Assembly (NCBI RefSeq): GCF_000964545.1
Contig: NZ_BBVD01000007.1
Span: 496,001 to 560,000 of the forward strand
From: Comamonas thiooxydans
Lineage (GTDB): Bacteria; Pseudomonadota; Gammaproteobacteria; Burkholderiales; Burkholderiaceae_C
Direction of reading: 5' to 3'
DNA: 64,000 nucleotides
In this document: piece by piece, positions 25,517 through 33,943 of the stretch
Numbering within the stretch: the first letter of the stretch is position 1
Layout: every line of letters begins with the position of its first letter
Notes under the pieces: model-generated
The model's input: the letters and a program-made list of their open reading frames with translations, nothing else
What the model was told of the DNA's origin: nothing
Databases searched by the model: none
Position numbers and translations under genes: made by a program

Positions 25517-26905
25517 ATGCCCATGACTTCTGTATATGCCCAACGCCGCGCACGCTTGGCCGCCCAGTTGGGCGACGGCGGTGTCGCCATCATCCCCACG
25601 GCTCCCGAGCTGCATCGCAACCGCGATACCGAGTATCTGTATCGCCACGACAGCTACTTCTACTACCTCACGGGCTTTTCCGAGCCCAATGCCTGCCTGG
25701 TGCTGACCAGCGACGGCAAGAGCGTGCTGTTCTGCCAGCCCAAGGATCTGGAGCGCGAGGTCTGGACCGGCTATCGCCTGGGTCCCGAGGCTGCCAAGAC
25801 CAAGCTGGGCATGGCTCAGGCGTTCTCCAGCGATGAAATCAATTCCCGCCTGCCGCGCCTGCTGGAAAATCGTGAGCGCGTCTGGTTTCCCTTTGCCACC
25901 CACAAGGGCCTGGCCGAGCAGGTCGAAGGCTGGCTCAGCCAGGTGCGCGCCCGCTCGCGCTTTGGCGTGCTCTGTCCCACACAGCAGGGCGATGCCTGTG
26001 CGCTGCTCGATGAAATGCGTCTGGTCAAGGACACGCACGAGCAGGACATCATGCGCCGCGCCGCGCAGATCAGTGCTCAGGCCCATGTGCGTGCCATGCA
26101 GCGCTCGGCCCGCATGATCCGCAATGGCGAGGAGGTGCGCGAATACCATCTGGACGCCGAGCTGCTGCACGAGTTCCGCCAGCATGGCTCGCAGTACGTG
26201 GCCTACGGCTCCATCGTGGCCGCCGGTGCCAATGCCTGTGTGCTGCACTATCAGGCCGACAAGGCGCCGGTGCGCGCGGGCGAGCTGGTGCTGATCGACG
26301 CGGGCTGCGAGCTGGATGGTTATGCCAGCGATATCACGCGCACCTTCCCGGCCGACGGCAAGTTCAGCGGGGCGCAGCGTGCGCTGTACGACCTGGTACT
26401 GGCCAGCCAGGAAGCGGCGATTGCCGTCACCAGGGCCGGCAAGCGCTTCAACGACCCGCATGATGCCACCGTGGCCGTGCTGGCCCAGGGCATGCTGGAC
26501 CTGGGGCTGCTCGACCGTACCAAGTACGGCACGGCCGAGGATGTGATCGAGTCGCGTGCCTACTTCCAGTTCTACATGCACCGCACCGGCCACTGGCTGG
26601 GCATGGATGTGCATGACTGCGGCAGCTATGTGGAACCCAGCGAGCTGGGCGTGGTCAGCGAGCGCAAGGACCCGATCTCGGGCGAAACCATTGCCAATCG
26701 CCCCAGCCGTATCCTGCGCCCCGGCATGGTCACGACGGTAGAGCCGGGCATCTATGTGCGTCCTGCGCCCGGCGTACCCGAGCAGTTCCACAACATCGGT
26801 ATCCGCATCGAGGACGATGCCATCGTCACCGAGACCGGCTGCGAGCTCATCACCCGCGGCGTGCCGGTCAAGGCCGACGAGATCGAAGCGTTGATGCGTG
26901 ACTGA
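25517..26905 (+). CDS. pepP: Xaa-Pro aminopeptidase
   Basis: A metallopeptidase (about 462 residues) that removes an N-terminal residue before proline. The N-terminal AMP_N domain has RDTEYLYRHDSYFYYLTGF. The dimetal site is complete in the pita-bread domain: DAGCELDGYASDITRTFP, HRTGHWLGMDVHDCG, TVEPGIY and RIEDDAIVT. Starts at 25496, 25517 and 25523 are all possible; none has a clear ribosome site. The CPBP gene starts just after its stop. Confidence 0.93.
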   Translation: MPMTSVYAQRRARLAAQLGDGGVAIIPTAPELHRNRDTEYLYRHDSYFYYLTGFSEPNACLVLTSDGKSVLFCQPKDLEREVWTGYRLGPEAAKTKLGMAQAFSSDEINSRLPRLLENRERVWFPFATHKGLAEQVEGWLSQVRARSRFGVLCPTQQGDACALLDEMRLVKDTHEQDIMRRAAQISAQAHVRAMQRSARMIRNGEEVREYHLDAELLHEFRQHGSQYVAYGSIVAAGANACVLHYQADKAPVRAGELVLIDAGCELDGYASDITRTFPADGKFSGAQRALYDLVLASQEAAIAVTRAGKRFNDPHDATVAVLAQGMLDLGLLDRTKYGTAEDVIESRAYFQFYMHRTGHWLGMDVHDCGSYVEPSELGVVSERKDPISGETIANRPSRILRPGMVTTVEPGIYVRPAPGVPEQFHNIGIRIEDDAIVTETGCELITRGVPVKADEIEALMRD

Positions 26906-26927
26906 GAGGCCTGAGCCAGGGTTCATC

Positions 26928-27707
26928 ATGCCGCAGACCTTTACCCACCTGTCTCATCGCGCTGCGGCCAGGCCACAGTCTGCCGCGCGCATGGGCTTGC
27001 TGCTTTGGTTGCTGGGTCTGCCAGGCGTGGTGGCGCTGGCCTGGACGACGCCGCCTGCCTGGCTGGCCGCTCTGGCCAGTGGCGGCTCAGACATTGTGGT
27101 CGGCTGGGCCGCGACGGCGGGGTTGAGCGTCCTGCTGGCGCTGAGCGTGGGCCTCGGGGTCCGGCTGGGCCCGAGGCTGGGCTTGAGCGCACCATTGATT
27201 CATGCCGTGGCCGAGGGGCGCATGCCCTGGCGCGGCATGCGCGTGCTGAGCCTGCCTGGCGTGGCGGGCGGCGTGATCGGCGCGGCCTGGCTGGTGACGT
27301 TGGCCGTGGTCTGGCCCGAGAGCATGTCTTTTGTGGACCCGGTCTACGGCCTGCCGCTATGGCCCAAGCTGCTCTATGGCGCGATTACCGAAGAGTTGCT
27401 GTTGCGTCTTGGCATGCTGAGCGCCGTGATGTGGCTGCTGTGGAAGGCCTTTGGCAGCCCCAGGCAGCGCCCGGACTGGCGGCTGGGCTGGGCGGCGATT
27501 GCATTGGCTGCCTTGCTGTCCGGCTGCATTCCGGTGTTTCTGGGCTGGACCGTGGTCGGCGAGCTGTCGGCGCCGGTCGTACTGCAGCTGTTGGTGTGTG
27601 AAAGCGTCTACGGGTTGTTGGCGGGCATCATGTTCTGGCGCTACGGGCTCGAGGCCGCCATGCTCACGCATGTGGTGACCTATCTGCTCTCGCACGGGCT
27701 GATCTGA
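26928..27707 (+). CDS. CPBP family intramembrane metalloprotease
   Basis: A 259-residue membrane protein with seven or so hydrophobic segments. The CPBP motif EELLLR (in GAITEELLLRLGML) and the later histidine in AMLTHVVTYLLSH are present, as in CAAX-protease/bacteriocin-processing enzymes. The ATG at 26928 is chosen; a GTG at 26898 overlaps pepP. It lies 22 bases after pepP and is probably co-transcribed, although no functional link is known. Confidence 0.87.
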   Translation: MPQTFTHLSHRAAARPQSAARMGLLLWLLGLPGVVALAWTTPPAWLAALASGGSDIVVGWAATAGLSVLLALSVGLGVRLGPRLGLSAPLIHAVAEGRMPWRGMRVLSLPGVAGGVIGAAWLVTLAVVWPESMSFVDPVYGLPLWPKLLYGAITEELLLRLGMLSAVMWLLWKAFGSPRQRPDWRLGWAAIALAALLSGCIPVFLGWTVVGELSAPVVLQLLVCESVYGLLAGIMFWRYGLEAAMLTHVVTYLLSHGLI

Positions 27708-28017
27708 GGCCTGCACATTTGAACCTGCCGGGCAAAACTGTTTCGACGCGGTCTTTGATGCGCTGCAGCAGGCGCGCCGATTCGGGCGCGAGTTTCGCTC
27801 TTATGCTTCTGAATCAGTAGCTGCAAGCGCTTGAAATATAAACATTTCATGCTTGATATGACCTGAGTTCAGTAATGGACATGCGTAGGCAGCTACTGTT
27901 TTTGTGGTCCTGTGGCTGGCTTGTCGGGTGCGGCAGCCGCGTGCAAGATGCAGTCATGTAACCGCATTCGTGCCAGAATTGAAACCCGATTACATTCCAT
28001 CGCGAGAGAGACATTTC
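27708..28017. other. CPBP-pyk intergenic region
   Basis: About 310 bases without a protein-like frame. It holds a family B repeat (27818-27858) and the start region of pyk. No riboswitch-like structure was recognised. Confidence 0.5.
27818..27858. repeat. Intergenic inverted-repeat element, family B (degenerate)
   Basis: GTAGCTGCAAGCGCTTGAAA and, after a short AT-rich centre, TTTCATGCTTGATATG. The arms pair imperfectly (GCGCTTGAAA with TTTCATGCTTG); the left arm matches the family B start. Confidence 0.45.
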
Positions 28018-29454
28018 ATGCAAGTGAGTCGTGCTACCAAGATCGTCGCCACACTGGGCCCCGCTTCCAGCGATCCGCAACTGCTTGAACAAATGGTGCG
28101 CGAAGGCGTGAACGTCGTGCGCCTGAACTTCAGCCATGGCAAGGCGCAGGACCATATCGACCGTGCCACCATGGTGCGCGAGGCTGCCCAGCGTGCAGGC
28201 CGCGAAGTGGCCATCATGGCCGACCTGCAGGGTCCCAAGATCCGCGTCGGCAAGTTTGCCGAGGGCAAGGTCATGCTCGAGCCCGGCGAGCGCTTCGTGC
28301 TCGATGCATCGCGCACCGAACTGGGCGACATCAACGGCGTGGGCCTTGATTACAAGGAGCTGCCCCGTGACGTGAAGGCCGGCGATGTGCTGCTGCTCAA
28401 CGACGGCCTGATCGTGCTGACCGTGGACGCAGTGCGCGGTGAAGAGGTACACACCGTCGTCAAGCTGGGTGGCGAGCTGTCCAACAACAAGGGCATCAAC
28501 AAGCAAGGTGGCGGCCTGACGGCTCCCGCACTGACCGCCAAGGACATGGAAGACATCAAGACCGCGATGTCCTTCCAGGCCGACTACGTGGCCGTGAGCT
28601 TCCCCAAGAACGCCACCGACATGGAAATGGCGCGCCAGCTTTGCAATGTGGCCGCTGCCCAGTACGGCCACAAGCCCGGCCTGATCGCCAAGATCGAGCG
28701 TGCCGAGGCCATTCCGCGCCTGGAAGAGATTCTCAAGGTCTCCGACGGCATCATGGTTGCCCGTGGCGATCTGGCCGTGGAAGTGGGCAACGCTGCCGTG
28801 CCCGCGCTGCAAAAGAAGATGATCCGCATGGCGCGCGACATGGACAAGGTGGTGATCACCGCGACCCAGATGATGGAGTCCATGATCACCAACCCCGTGC
28901 CCACCCGTGCCGAAGTGAGCGACGTGGCCAATGCCGTGCTGGACGGCACCGATGCCGTGATGCTGAGCGCCGAAACCGCTGCCGGCAAGTACCCGCTGGA
29001 AACCGTGCGCGAAATGGCCGCCATCTGCGCCGCTGCGGAAGCGGCCGAAGACCGCGTCAAGGATGCCGACTTCAGCAACAGCCAGTTCAAGCGTACCGAT
29101 CAGGCCATCGCCATCGGCGCGCTGTTCACCGCTCATCACCTGGGTGCCAAGGCCATCGTGGCGCTGACCGACTCCGGCTCGACCGCGCTGTGGATGAGCC
29201 GTCATCGCATCCATATTCCCATCTACGCTCTGACCCCCAAGCTGGCCACGCAGCGCAAGATGGCGCTGTACCGCAACGTGCGCCCTCTACTGATGGACAC
29301 CAGCGCCGAGCGCGACATGGCGCTGGACCAGGCCAAGGGCCATTTGCTGGCCCGCGGCATCGTGCAGTCCGGTGATGTCTACGCCATCACCTGCGGAGAG
29401 CCCATGGGCCAGCCCGGTGGTACCAATATGCTCAAGATCTGCAGGGTGGAGTGA
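28018..29454 (+). CDS. pyk: Pyruvate kinase
   Basis: A 478-residue glycolytic enzyme making ATP and pyruvate from phosphoenolpyruvate. Visible are RATKIVATLGPASSD at the start, VVRLNFSHG, the B-domain insertion, the active-site block GLIAKIERAEAIPRLEEI, VARGDLAVEVG and ATQMMESMITNPVPTRAEV. ATG at 28018 follows GAGAGAC. A GC-rich family A repeat and then a 17-bp family B hairpin follow the stop codon. Confidence 0.97.
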   Translation: MQVSRATKIVATLGPASSDPQLLEQMVREGVNVVRLNFSHGKAQDHIDRATMVREAAQRAGREVAIMADLQGPKIRVGKFAEGKVMLEPGERFVLDASRTELGDINGVGLDYKELPRDVKAGDVLLLNDGLIVLTVDAVRGEEVHTVVKLGGELSNNKGINKQGGGLTAPALTAKDMEDIKTAMSFQADYVAVSFPKNATDMEMARQLCNVAAAQYGHKPGLIAKIERAEAIPRLEEILKVSDGIMVARGDLAVEVGNAAVPALQKKMIRMARDMDKVVITATQMMESMITNPVPTRAEVSDVANAVLDGTDAVMLSAETAAGKYPLETVREMAAICAAAEAAEDRVKDADFSNSQFKRTDQAIAIGALFTAHHLGAKAIVALTDSGSTALWMSRHRIHIPIYALTPKLATQRKMALYRNVRPLLMDTSAERDMALDQAKGHLLARGIVQSGDVYAITCGEPMGQPGGTNMLKICRVE

Positions 29455-29534
29455 GCCCCCTGAGCGGCTATGCCGCTTCCCCCCGAGGGGGACGGCATCT
29501 TCGCTGCGAGGCGGCTCTTGCTTGATGTCTCTGA
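29455..29534 (+). repeat. GC-rich post-stop repeat, family A copy 1
   Basis: Begins right after the pyk stop: CCCCCTGAGCGGC, then CGCTTCCCCCCGAGGGGGAC, then GCGAGGCGGCTCTTGCTTG and TGTCTCTGA. Other copies are at 43419, 49381, 50524 and 52884, all directly behind a stop codon and in the same orientation as the gene before. Confidence 0.75.
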
Positions 29535-29554
29535 CTTGAAGCATGCCTCATCAA

Positions 29555-29595
29555 AAAAGCTGCCAGCGCTTTATGCATAAGCGCTGGCAGCTTTT
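29555..29595. terminator. Family B repeat acting as bidirectional terminator
   Basis: A perfect 17-bp stem (AAAAGCTGCCAGCGCTT) with a 7-base loop TATGCAT, ending in TTTT on both strands, between the convergent pyk and PAP2 genes. It contains the family B core GCTGCCAGCGCTT. Confidence 0.85.
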
Positions 29596-29611
29596 GTTTT
29601 GAGAGCGTGAA

Positions 29612-30187
29612 TCAGCCGAGCAGGGGTTGCAGGCGGCGCTTGAGCTGTTTGCGACGCCGGGCTTGCTGGATCTGCAGGGCGCTGCGCCAGACCAGCACGG
29701 CGCTGGCGGCACCGACCAGCATGCCGGCCAGAACGTCCGAAGGGAAATGCACGCCCAGCACCACGCGGCTCAGTGCCACGCTGGTGGCGAGAAGCCATGC
29801 GACAACAACCAGCCAGCGCTGGTGTCTGCCCACTCCCAGGTTGATGCCCTGAGCCAGGGCAAAGGCGCCGGCGGCGTGCATGCTGGGAAAGCTGGCGCTG
29901 GCACCATGTGCTATCCACTGCATGCCCATGCCCAGTTGCGCCGGCCTGGGCATGGGCAGGCCCCAGCGAATCAGACGGCAGGCCACCCAGGCACATGCCA
30001 TGGACAGCAAGGCCAGTTGCAGGCTGCGCCGCCAGCCCTTGCCAAGCGCCAGCATGGCGGCAATCACGGGCAGGGCGCACAGGCCGGGCAACCAGTTGGA
30101 GGCGAAGCGCGAGGCCTGAATCCACCACAGCGGGCTCTGGGTGTTGGCATTCAGAAAGTGAAATACGGGGGCATCGATAAGCAGCAT
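29612..30187 (-). CDS. PAP2 family membrane phosphatase
   Basis: A 191-residue inner-membrane protein with about five hydrophobic segments. The three PAP2 motifs are present: RWGLPMPRP (Arg in place of the first Lys), FPSMHAAGAFALA, and SRVVLGVHFPSD. It should remove phosphate from a lipid such as undecaprenyl pyrophosphate, phosphatidic acid or lipid A on the periplasmic side. It is clearly a sister of the PAP2 gene at 31017. It is the last of three PAP2 genes in a row on this strand, divergent from a two-component system. Confidence 0.9.
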   Translation of the reverse strand: MLLIDAPVFHFLNANTQSPLWWIQASRFASNWLPGLCALPVIAAMLALGKGWRRSLQLALLSMACAWVACRLIRWGLPMPRPAQLGMGMQWIAHGASASFPSMHAAGAFALAQGINLGVGRHQRWLVVVAWLLATSVALSRVVLGVHFPSDVLAGMLVGAASAVLVWRSALQIQQARRRKQLKRRLQPLLG

Positions 30188-30213
30188 GAATGGCCTTTGC
30201 GTGTGTGCTGCGC

Positions 30214-30969
30214 TCAGTCCTGGGCAAGCAGCTCGTCGAGGGGCAGGGCTGCATCCGCCGGTGCCTGGTGCGCCAGGCGGCGGGTGGTCAGCAGATCGCA
30301 AAACCAGCTGGCCGTCCAGCACAGCCAGGCGGTCCACAGCGTGTGGCTCATGAAGTGGGCGCCGCGCATCTGCTGCGCCAGACCCAGGGCCATACCGACC
30401 GCAAGGGCAGCGGCAAGCCACAGGCATGCAGTGCGCGGCAGCTCGTGGCGCAGCGCGAAGTAGCCGCTGATGAAGGCAAAGCCCGCCGAGGCATGACCGG
30501 CCGGAAAGCAGTGGCCGCCGCCGCCATCTATGACACCCCAGGCCCAGTGCGAGACATAGTGGCCCACGCCGCCGAAGTCGGCGAGGTCCCAGGGGCAGCT
30601 GGTCACGCTGATGCGTTTCATCAGCGCCATGATGATGAGCGAGACCAGTGCGCCCACGACCAGTTGTATCCGGCGTGGGTAAGACACTTTTCGCATCCAG
30701 CCTATGGGCCACCAGATCATCAGGCTCAGCCCCATGACGATGGCCCAGGCCAGTTTGCGCGCACCTTCATGGGCAATGTTGACCATGAACCAGTCGTTCT
30801 GCAGGGCAAAGCCCTGGCTGCTGCCAAACCAGTGCGCCATGGGCATGTCAAGGCTGCTCATGTCCCAGGCCAGTACGCAAGCCAGGGCAATGACAGTCCA
30901 GCTCAGCAGGGCTGGAGCGGAGGCTTGGCGAAGAGGAGGGAGGGGGCGCGAGGGGGCGGACGACTTCAT
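30214..30969 (-). CDS. PAP2 family membrane phosphatase, lipid A phosphatase-like type
   Basis: A 251-residue inner-membrane protein of a different PAP2 branch from its two neighbours. Its motifs are KRISVTSCPWDL, GHCFPAGHASAGFAF and MRGAHFMSHTLWTAW, with His in the second and third. The CPWD...FPAGHAS combination reminds me of phosphatases that work on lipid A or similar membrane phosphates; this is inference. ATG at 30969 is chosen over a GTG at 30978. Gaps to the flanking PAP2 genes are 26 and 47 bases, so the three are probably one operon. Confidence 0.9.
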   Translation of the reverse strand: MKSSAPSRPLPPLRQASAPALLSWTVIALACVLAWDMSSLDMPMAHWFGSSQGFALQNDWFMVNIAHEGARKLAWAIVMGLSLMIWWPIGWMRKVSYPRRIQLVVGALVSLIIMALMKRISVTSCPWDLADFGGVGHYVSHWAWGVIDGGGGHCFPAGHASAGFAFISGYFALRHELPRTACLWLAAALAVGMALGLAQQMRGAHFMSHTLWTAWLCWTASWFCDLLTTRRLAHQAPADAALPLDELLAQD

Positions 30970-31016
30970 GTCCGCCACGATAGAAAGCGCTGCTTAACAA
31001 GCGCTTAAGAGCAGGC

Positions 31017-31607
31017 TCAGTCCTGGGCCGCCCATGCGCCGCGCAGGCGCTTGAGATGCGGCACGACGCGCAGATGACGGCGGCGGCGCAGCTGGAAGGC
31101 GATGTGCCAGACGATGAGCGCGCCGCTGATGCCTACCAGCGCGCCGGCCATCAGATCGGACGCAAAGTGCACCCCCAGATGGACGCGGCTCCAGGCGATG
31201 CCGATGGCGGCTATCCAGGCCAGCCAGACAAGCGGCTTGCGGTGGCGGGTTGCGCCCAGGCTGAGGGCCATGGCCAGGGCAAAGGCTCCGCTGGCATGCA
31301 GGCTGGGAAAGCCGGCACGTCCTCCATGCTGGATCCATAGCGTGCCCAGATTGAGCTGGAACGGGCGCGGGGCCGGGAAGCCCCAGCGTATGAGTCTGGC
31401 GATCAGCCAGGCCGTGGCCATGGACAGCAGCAGCATCAACATGGTGCGGCGTGTTGCCGGTGAGCCGAACACCAGGGCGATGAGGACAAGAATGCCGCTG
31501 AGATTGGGCAGCCAGGCCGAGAGTGCACGTGCCAGCTGGATGCTGAACCAGTGCGTCTGGGCATCGGCATTGAACAGCGCAAACAGAAATGGATCGAAGA
31601 AGAACAT
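31017..31607 (-). CDS. PAP2 family membrane phosphatase (first of three)
   Basis: A 196-residue inner-membrane protein with the full PAP2 motif set: RWGFPAPRP, FPSLHASGAFALA and SRVHLGVHFASD. It is highly like the gene at 29612 in motif wording and layout, so the two probably arose by tandem duplication around the third, unlike gene. Divergent from the response regulator gene over 155 bases. A target such as undecaprenyl pyrophosphate or lipid A phosphate is inferred from the family. Confidence 0.9.
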   Translation of the reverse strand: MFFFDPFLFALFNADAQTHWFSIQLARALSAWLPNLSGILVLIALVFGSPATRRTMLMLLLSMATAWLIARLIRWGFPAPRPFQLNLGTLWIQHGGRAGFPSLHASGAFALAMALSLGATRHRKPLVWLAWIAAIGIAWSRVHLGVHFASDLMAGALVGISGALIVWHIAFQLRRRRHLRVVPHLKRLRGAWAAQD

Positions 31608-31762
31608 GAAGGCGCTGCGGCAGATTGCGGCAATGGAAGGTGGCCGATGTTAAAGCGAAATGCTGGCTTGCGGATGTCAAGCCCATGAGCGATCAGGGGA
31701 GGTGGTTGCCGGCGTTGACCAGCCAGTTGAGCGGATTGCGGATTGCCGCGCACAATGCGTGC

Positions 31763-32458
31763 ATGCGAATTCTGGTGGTCGAAGACAACGAAGGCATTGC
31801 AGCAGGGCTGCGAACCAATCTCATGCAGCGCGGCTATGCGGTGGACGTGTGCGCCAGCGTGGCCGAGGCCTGGCATGCCCTGAGTGCCGAGCGCTTCGAT
31901 GCCGTGTTGCTGGATCTGGGTCTGCCCGACGGCGATGGCAGCGAGGTCGTGCGCCGCCTGCGTCTGCAGACAGGACGGCCCGGTGTGCCGCAACTGCCCG
32001 ATCCGGCCACGCCGGTGCTGATCCTCACGGCACGCGATCAGGTGCAGGACCGGGTCGCGGGGCTCAATCTGGGCGCCGATGACTATCTGGTCAAACCCTT
32101 TGACATGGACGAACTGGAGGCACGCTTGCGCGCCATGATGCGCCGCGCGGCCGGTCAGGCATCGCCGGTGATCCGCCATGCAGATCTGGAGGTGGACCCG
32201 GCTGCCCGCACCATCAGGCAGGCGGGGCAGAAGGTGGAGGTATCACCGCGCGAATTTGCCGTGCTCTGGGCCTTGTTGCTTGCGCGCGGGCGGGTGCTGT
32301 CGCGCCCGCAAATCGAGGAGCATCTCTACAGCTGGGGCGATACGGTGGAGAGCAATGCCGTGGAGGTCTATGTCCACCATCTTCGCAAGAAGCTGGGCCA
32401 GAAGATCATTGTGACCATGCGCGGCGTGGGCTACTTCATGCCGCAGGAGCAGGAATGA
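31763..32458 (+). CDS. Two-component response regulator, OmpR/PmrA-like
   Basis: A 231-residue DNA-binding regulator. The receiver domain has the acidic pair ED at 7-8, the phosphate acceptor Asp51 (LLDLGLPDGDG) and Lys111 (DYLVKPFD). A loop near residues 69-80 (TGRPGVPQLPD) is about ten residues longer than usual. The C-terminal winged helix (SPREFAVLWALLLARG, AVEVYVHHLRKKLG, GVGYFM) is of the OmpR class and nearest to QseB/PmrA types. The ATG at 31763 is chosen. Its stop overlaps the kinase start (ATGA). The divergent PAP2 genes are likely targets. Confidence 0.95.
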   Translation: MRILVVEDNEGIAAGLRTNLMQRGYAVDVCASVAEAWHALSAERFDAVLLDLGLPDGDGSEVVRRLRLQTGRPGVPQLPDPATPVLILTARDQVQDRVAGLNLGADDYLVKPFDMDELEARLRAMMRRAAGQASPVIRHADLEVDPAARTIRQAGQKVEVSPREFAVLWALLLARGRVLSRPQIEEHLYSWGDTVESNAVEVYVHHLRKKLGQKIIVTMRGVGYFMPQEQE

Positions 32459-33813
32459 AGGCCATGCCGCAGACCGGCATGCGCCGCAGCTCGCTGCAGC
32501 TGAATCTGCTGGCCTGGATGCTGGGCGCGCTGGCGCTGGTCTGGGGCAGCTTCGTCATCTGGGGCTACCAGACCGGAGTGCACGAGGCCGATGAGCTGAC
32601 CGACGGGCACCTGGCCGGAGTGGCCGCGCTGACCTTGAACTGGCATGTGCAGGACGATGTGCCGGCCGGAGAGACCACGGCTGTCCAGCCGCCTGCAGGC
32701 CTGCACGCCCACGACTATCAGGAGTCGCTGAGCGTGGTGCTCTGGAATGCGCAAGGCCTGCTGATATCGCGCACCGGACAGGCGCCCTTGCCGGACTTCG
32801 ACATCGAGCAGGGCTTTGCCACGATTGGTGCGGATGAACGCAAGGCCTGGCGCAGCTATACCCAGTGGAGCCACGACAAAACTGCCAAGGTCACGGTGAT
32901 GATCGACCTGGCCGAGCGCGACAGTCTGGCCGATGACATCGCCATGCAGATGATAGAGCCGGGATTCTGGCTGCTGCCCGTGATCGTGATTGCGCTGGGT
33001 GTGGCCATGCGCCGCGGCATGCGTCCTCTCAATCAGCTCACGCAACGCGTGGAGGCACTGGATCTGGGCCGTGACCAGCGCCTCTCCGATGCCCATGTGC
33101 CGCGCGAGCTCTCGCCCATGGTCAGCTCGATCAACACCTTGCTCGACCGCCAGCAGGAGGCATTGGAGCGCGAGCGCAATCTGGCCAATGAAGTGGCCCA
33201 TGAACTGCGCACGCCGCTGGCCTCCATCGCTTTGCAGGCCCAGGCGCTGAAGTCGGAGGGGCAGGCCGATACCGCTGTCATGCAGGCCGCGCTGCAGCGC
33301 ATCGGCCAGGACGCCCTGCATGCCGGCCATGTGCTCGATCAGTTGCTGACCCTGGCCCGGGCTGGACGCGGCATGCTGGATGCGCCTTTGCAGACCGTGA
33401 ACTGGGCCGATGTGGTGCGCAATGTGGCGGCGGCGCAGGCCCAGCATGCCTGGCAGCGTGAAGACATGATCTCCGTGGACGCCCCGCAGGAGCTGCCGGT
33501 GCGCGGCAATGCGCTGCTGCTTGATTCGGCCCTGCGCAATCTGGTGGAAAACGCCGTGCGCCACACGCCGACGGGCACGCAGATCGAGGTGCAGGCCGGC
33601 CTTGACAGCGTCCAGGAACGGGCCTGGGTGCAGGTCTGCGATGACGGCCGACGGGATGCCGCTCCGGACCATGTGCCGCCCGTGGACAGCCTGCATCTGG
33701 GCCATGAAATCGTCAGCCGTGTCATGCAGGCCCATGGCGGGCGCTTCATGGTGGCCGAGGCGCCGCAAGGCTTCACCACCTGCTATCGCATGGAATTACC
33801 GCTAGCCGGTTAA
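32455..33813 (+). CDS. Sensor histidine kinase with degenerate ATP-lid region
   Basis: A 452-residue membrane sensor. Two membrane helices (about 18-40 and 165-183) enclose a periplasmic domain of roughly 120 residues. The H-box is NEVAHELRTPLA with His249. The N-box NLVENAVRHTPTG is intact. After it the G1 box is altered (CDDGRRDA, lacking the second Gly), and where G2 should read G-x-G-L-G-L the protein has DSLHLGHEIVSRV. The end (MQAHGGRF) is normal. ATP binding may be impaired, or the lid unusual; this is an inference from motifs. Forms an operon with the response regulator. Confidence 0.93.
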   Translation: MKAMPQTGMRRSSLQLNLLAWMLGALALVWGSFVIWGYQTGVHEADELTDGHLAGVAALTLNWHVQDDVPAGETTAVQPPAGLHAHDYQESLSVVLWNAQGLLISRTGQAPLPDFDIEQGFATIGADERKAWRSYTQWSHDKTAKVTVMIDLAERDSLADDIAMQMIEPGFWLLPVIVIALGVAMRRGMRPLNQLTQRVEALDLGRDQRLSDAHVPRELSPMVSSINTLLDRQQEALERERNLANEVAHELRTPLASIALQAQALKSEGQADTAVMQAALQRIGQDALHAGHVLDQLLTLARAGRGMLDAPLQTVNWADVVRNVAAAQAQHAWQREDMISVDAPQELPVRGNALLLDSALRNLVENAVRHTPTGTQIEVQAGLDSVQERAWVQVCDDGRRDAAPDHVPPVDSLHLGHEIVSRVMQAHGGRFMVAEAPQGFTTCYRMELPLAG

Positions 33814-33943
33814 AATACCCGGTTACTAAGCGGTTACCGAAGCGTGGCCGCTGGTTTTTCCCCGGGCCACAGCTGTTGTGCGGCGCACTGCAGTGATTCA
33901 TCGCCGGGGGCGTTGCCTCTCAAAACTTTGAACGGAACCCACC

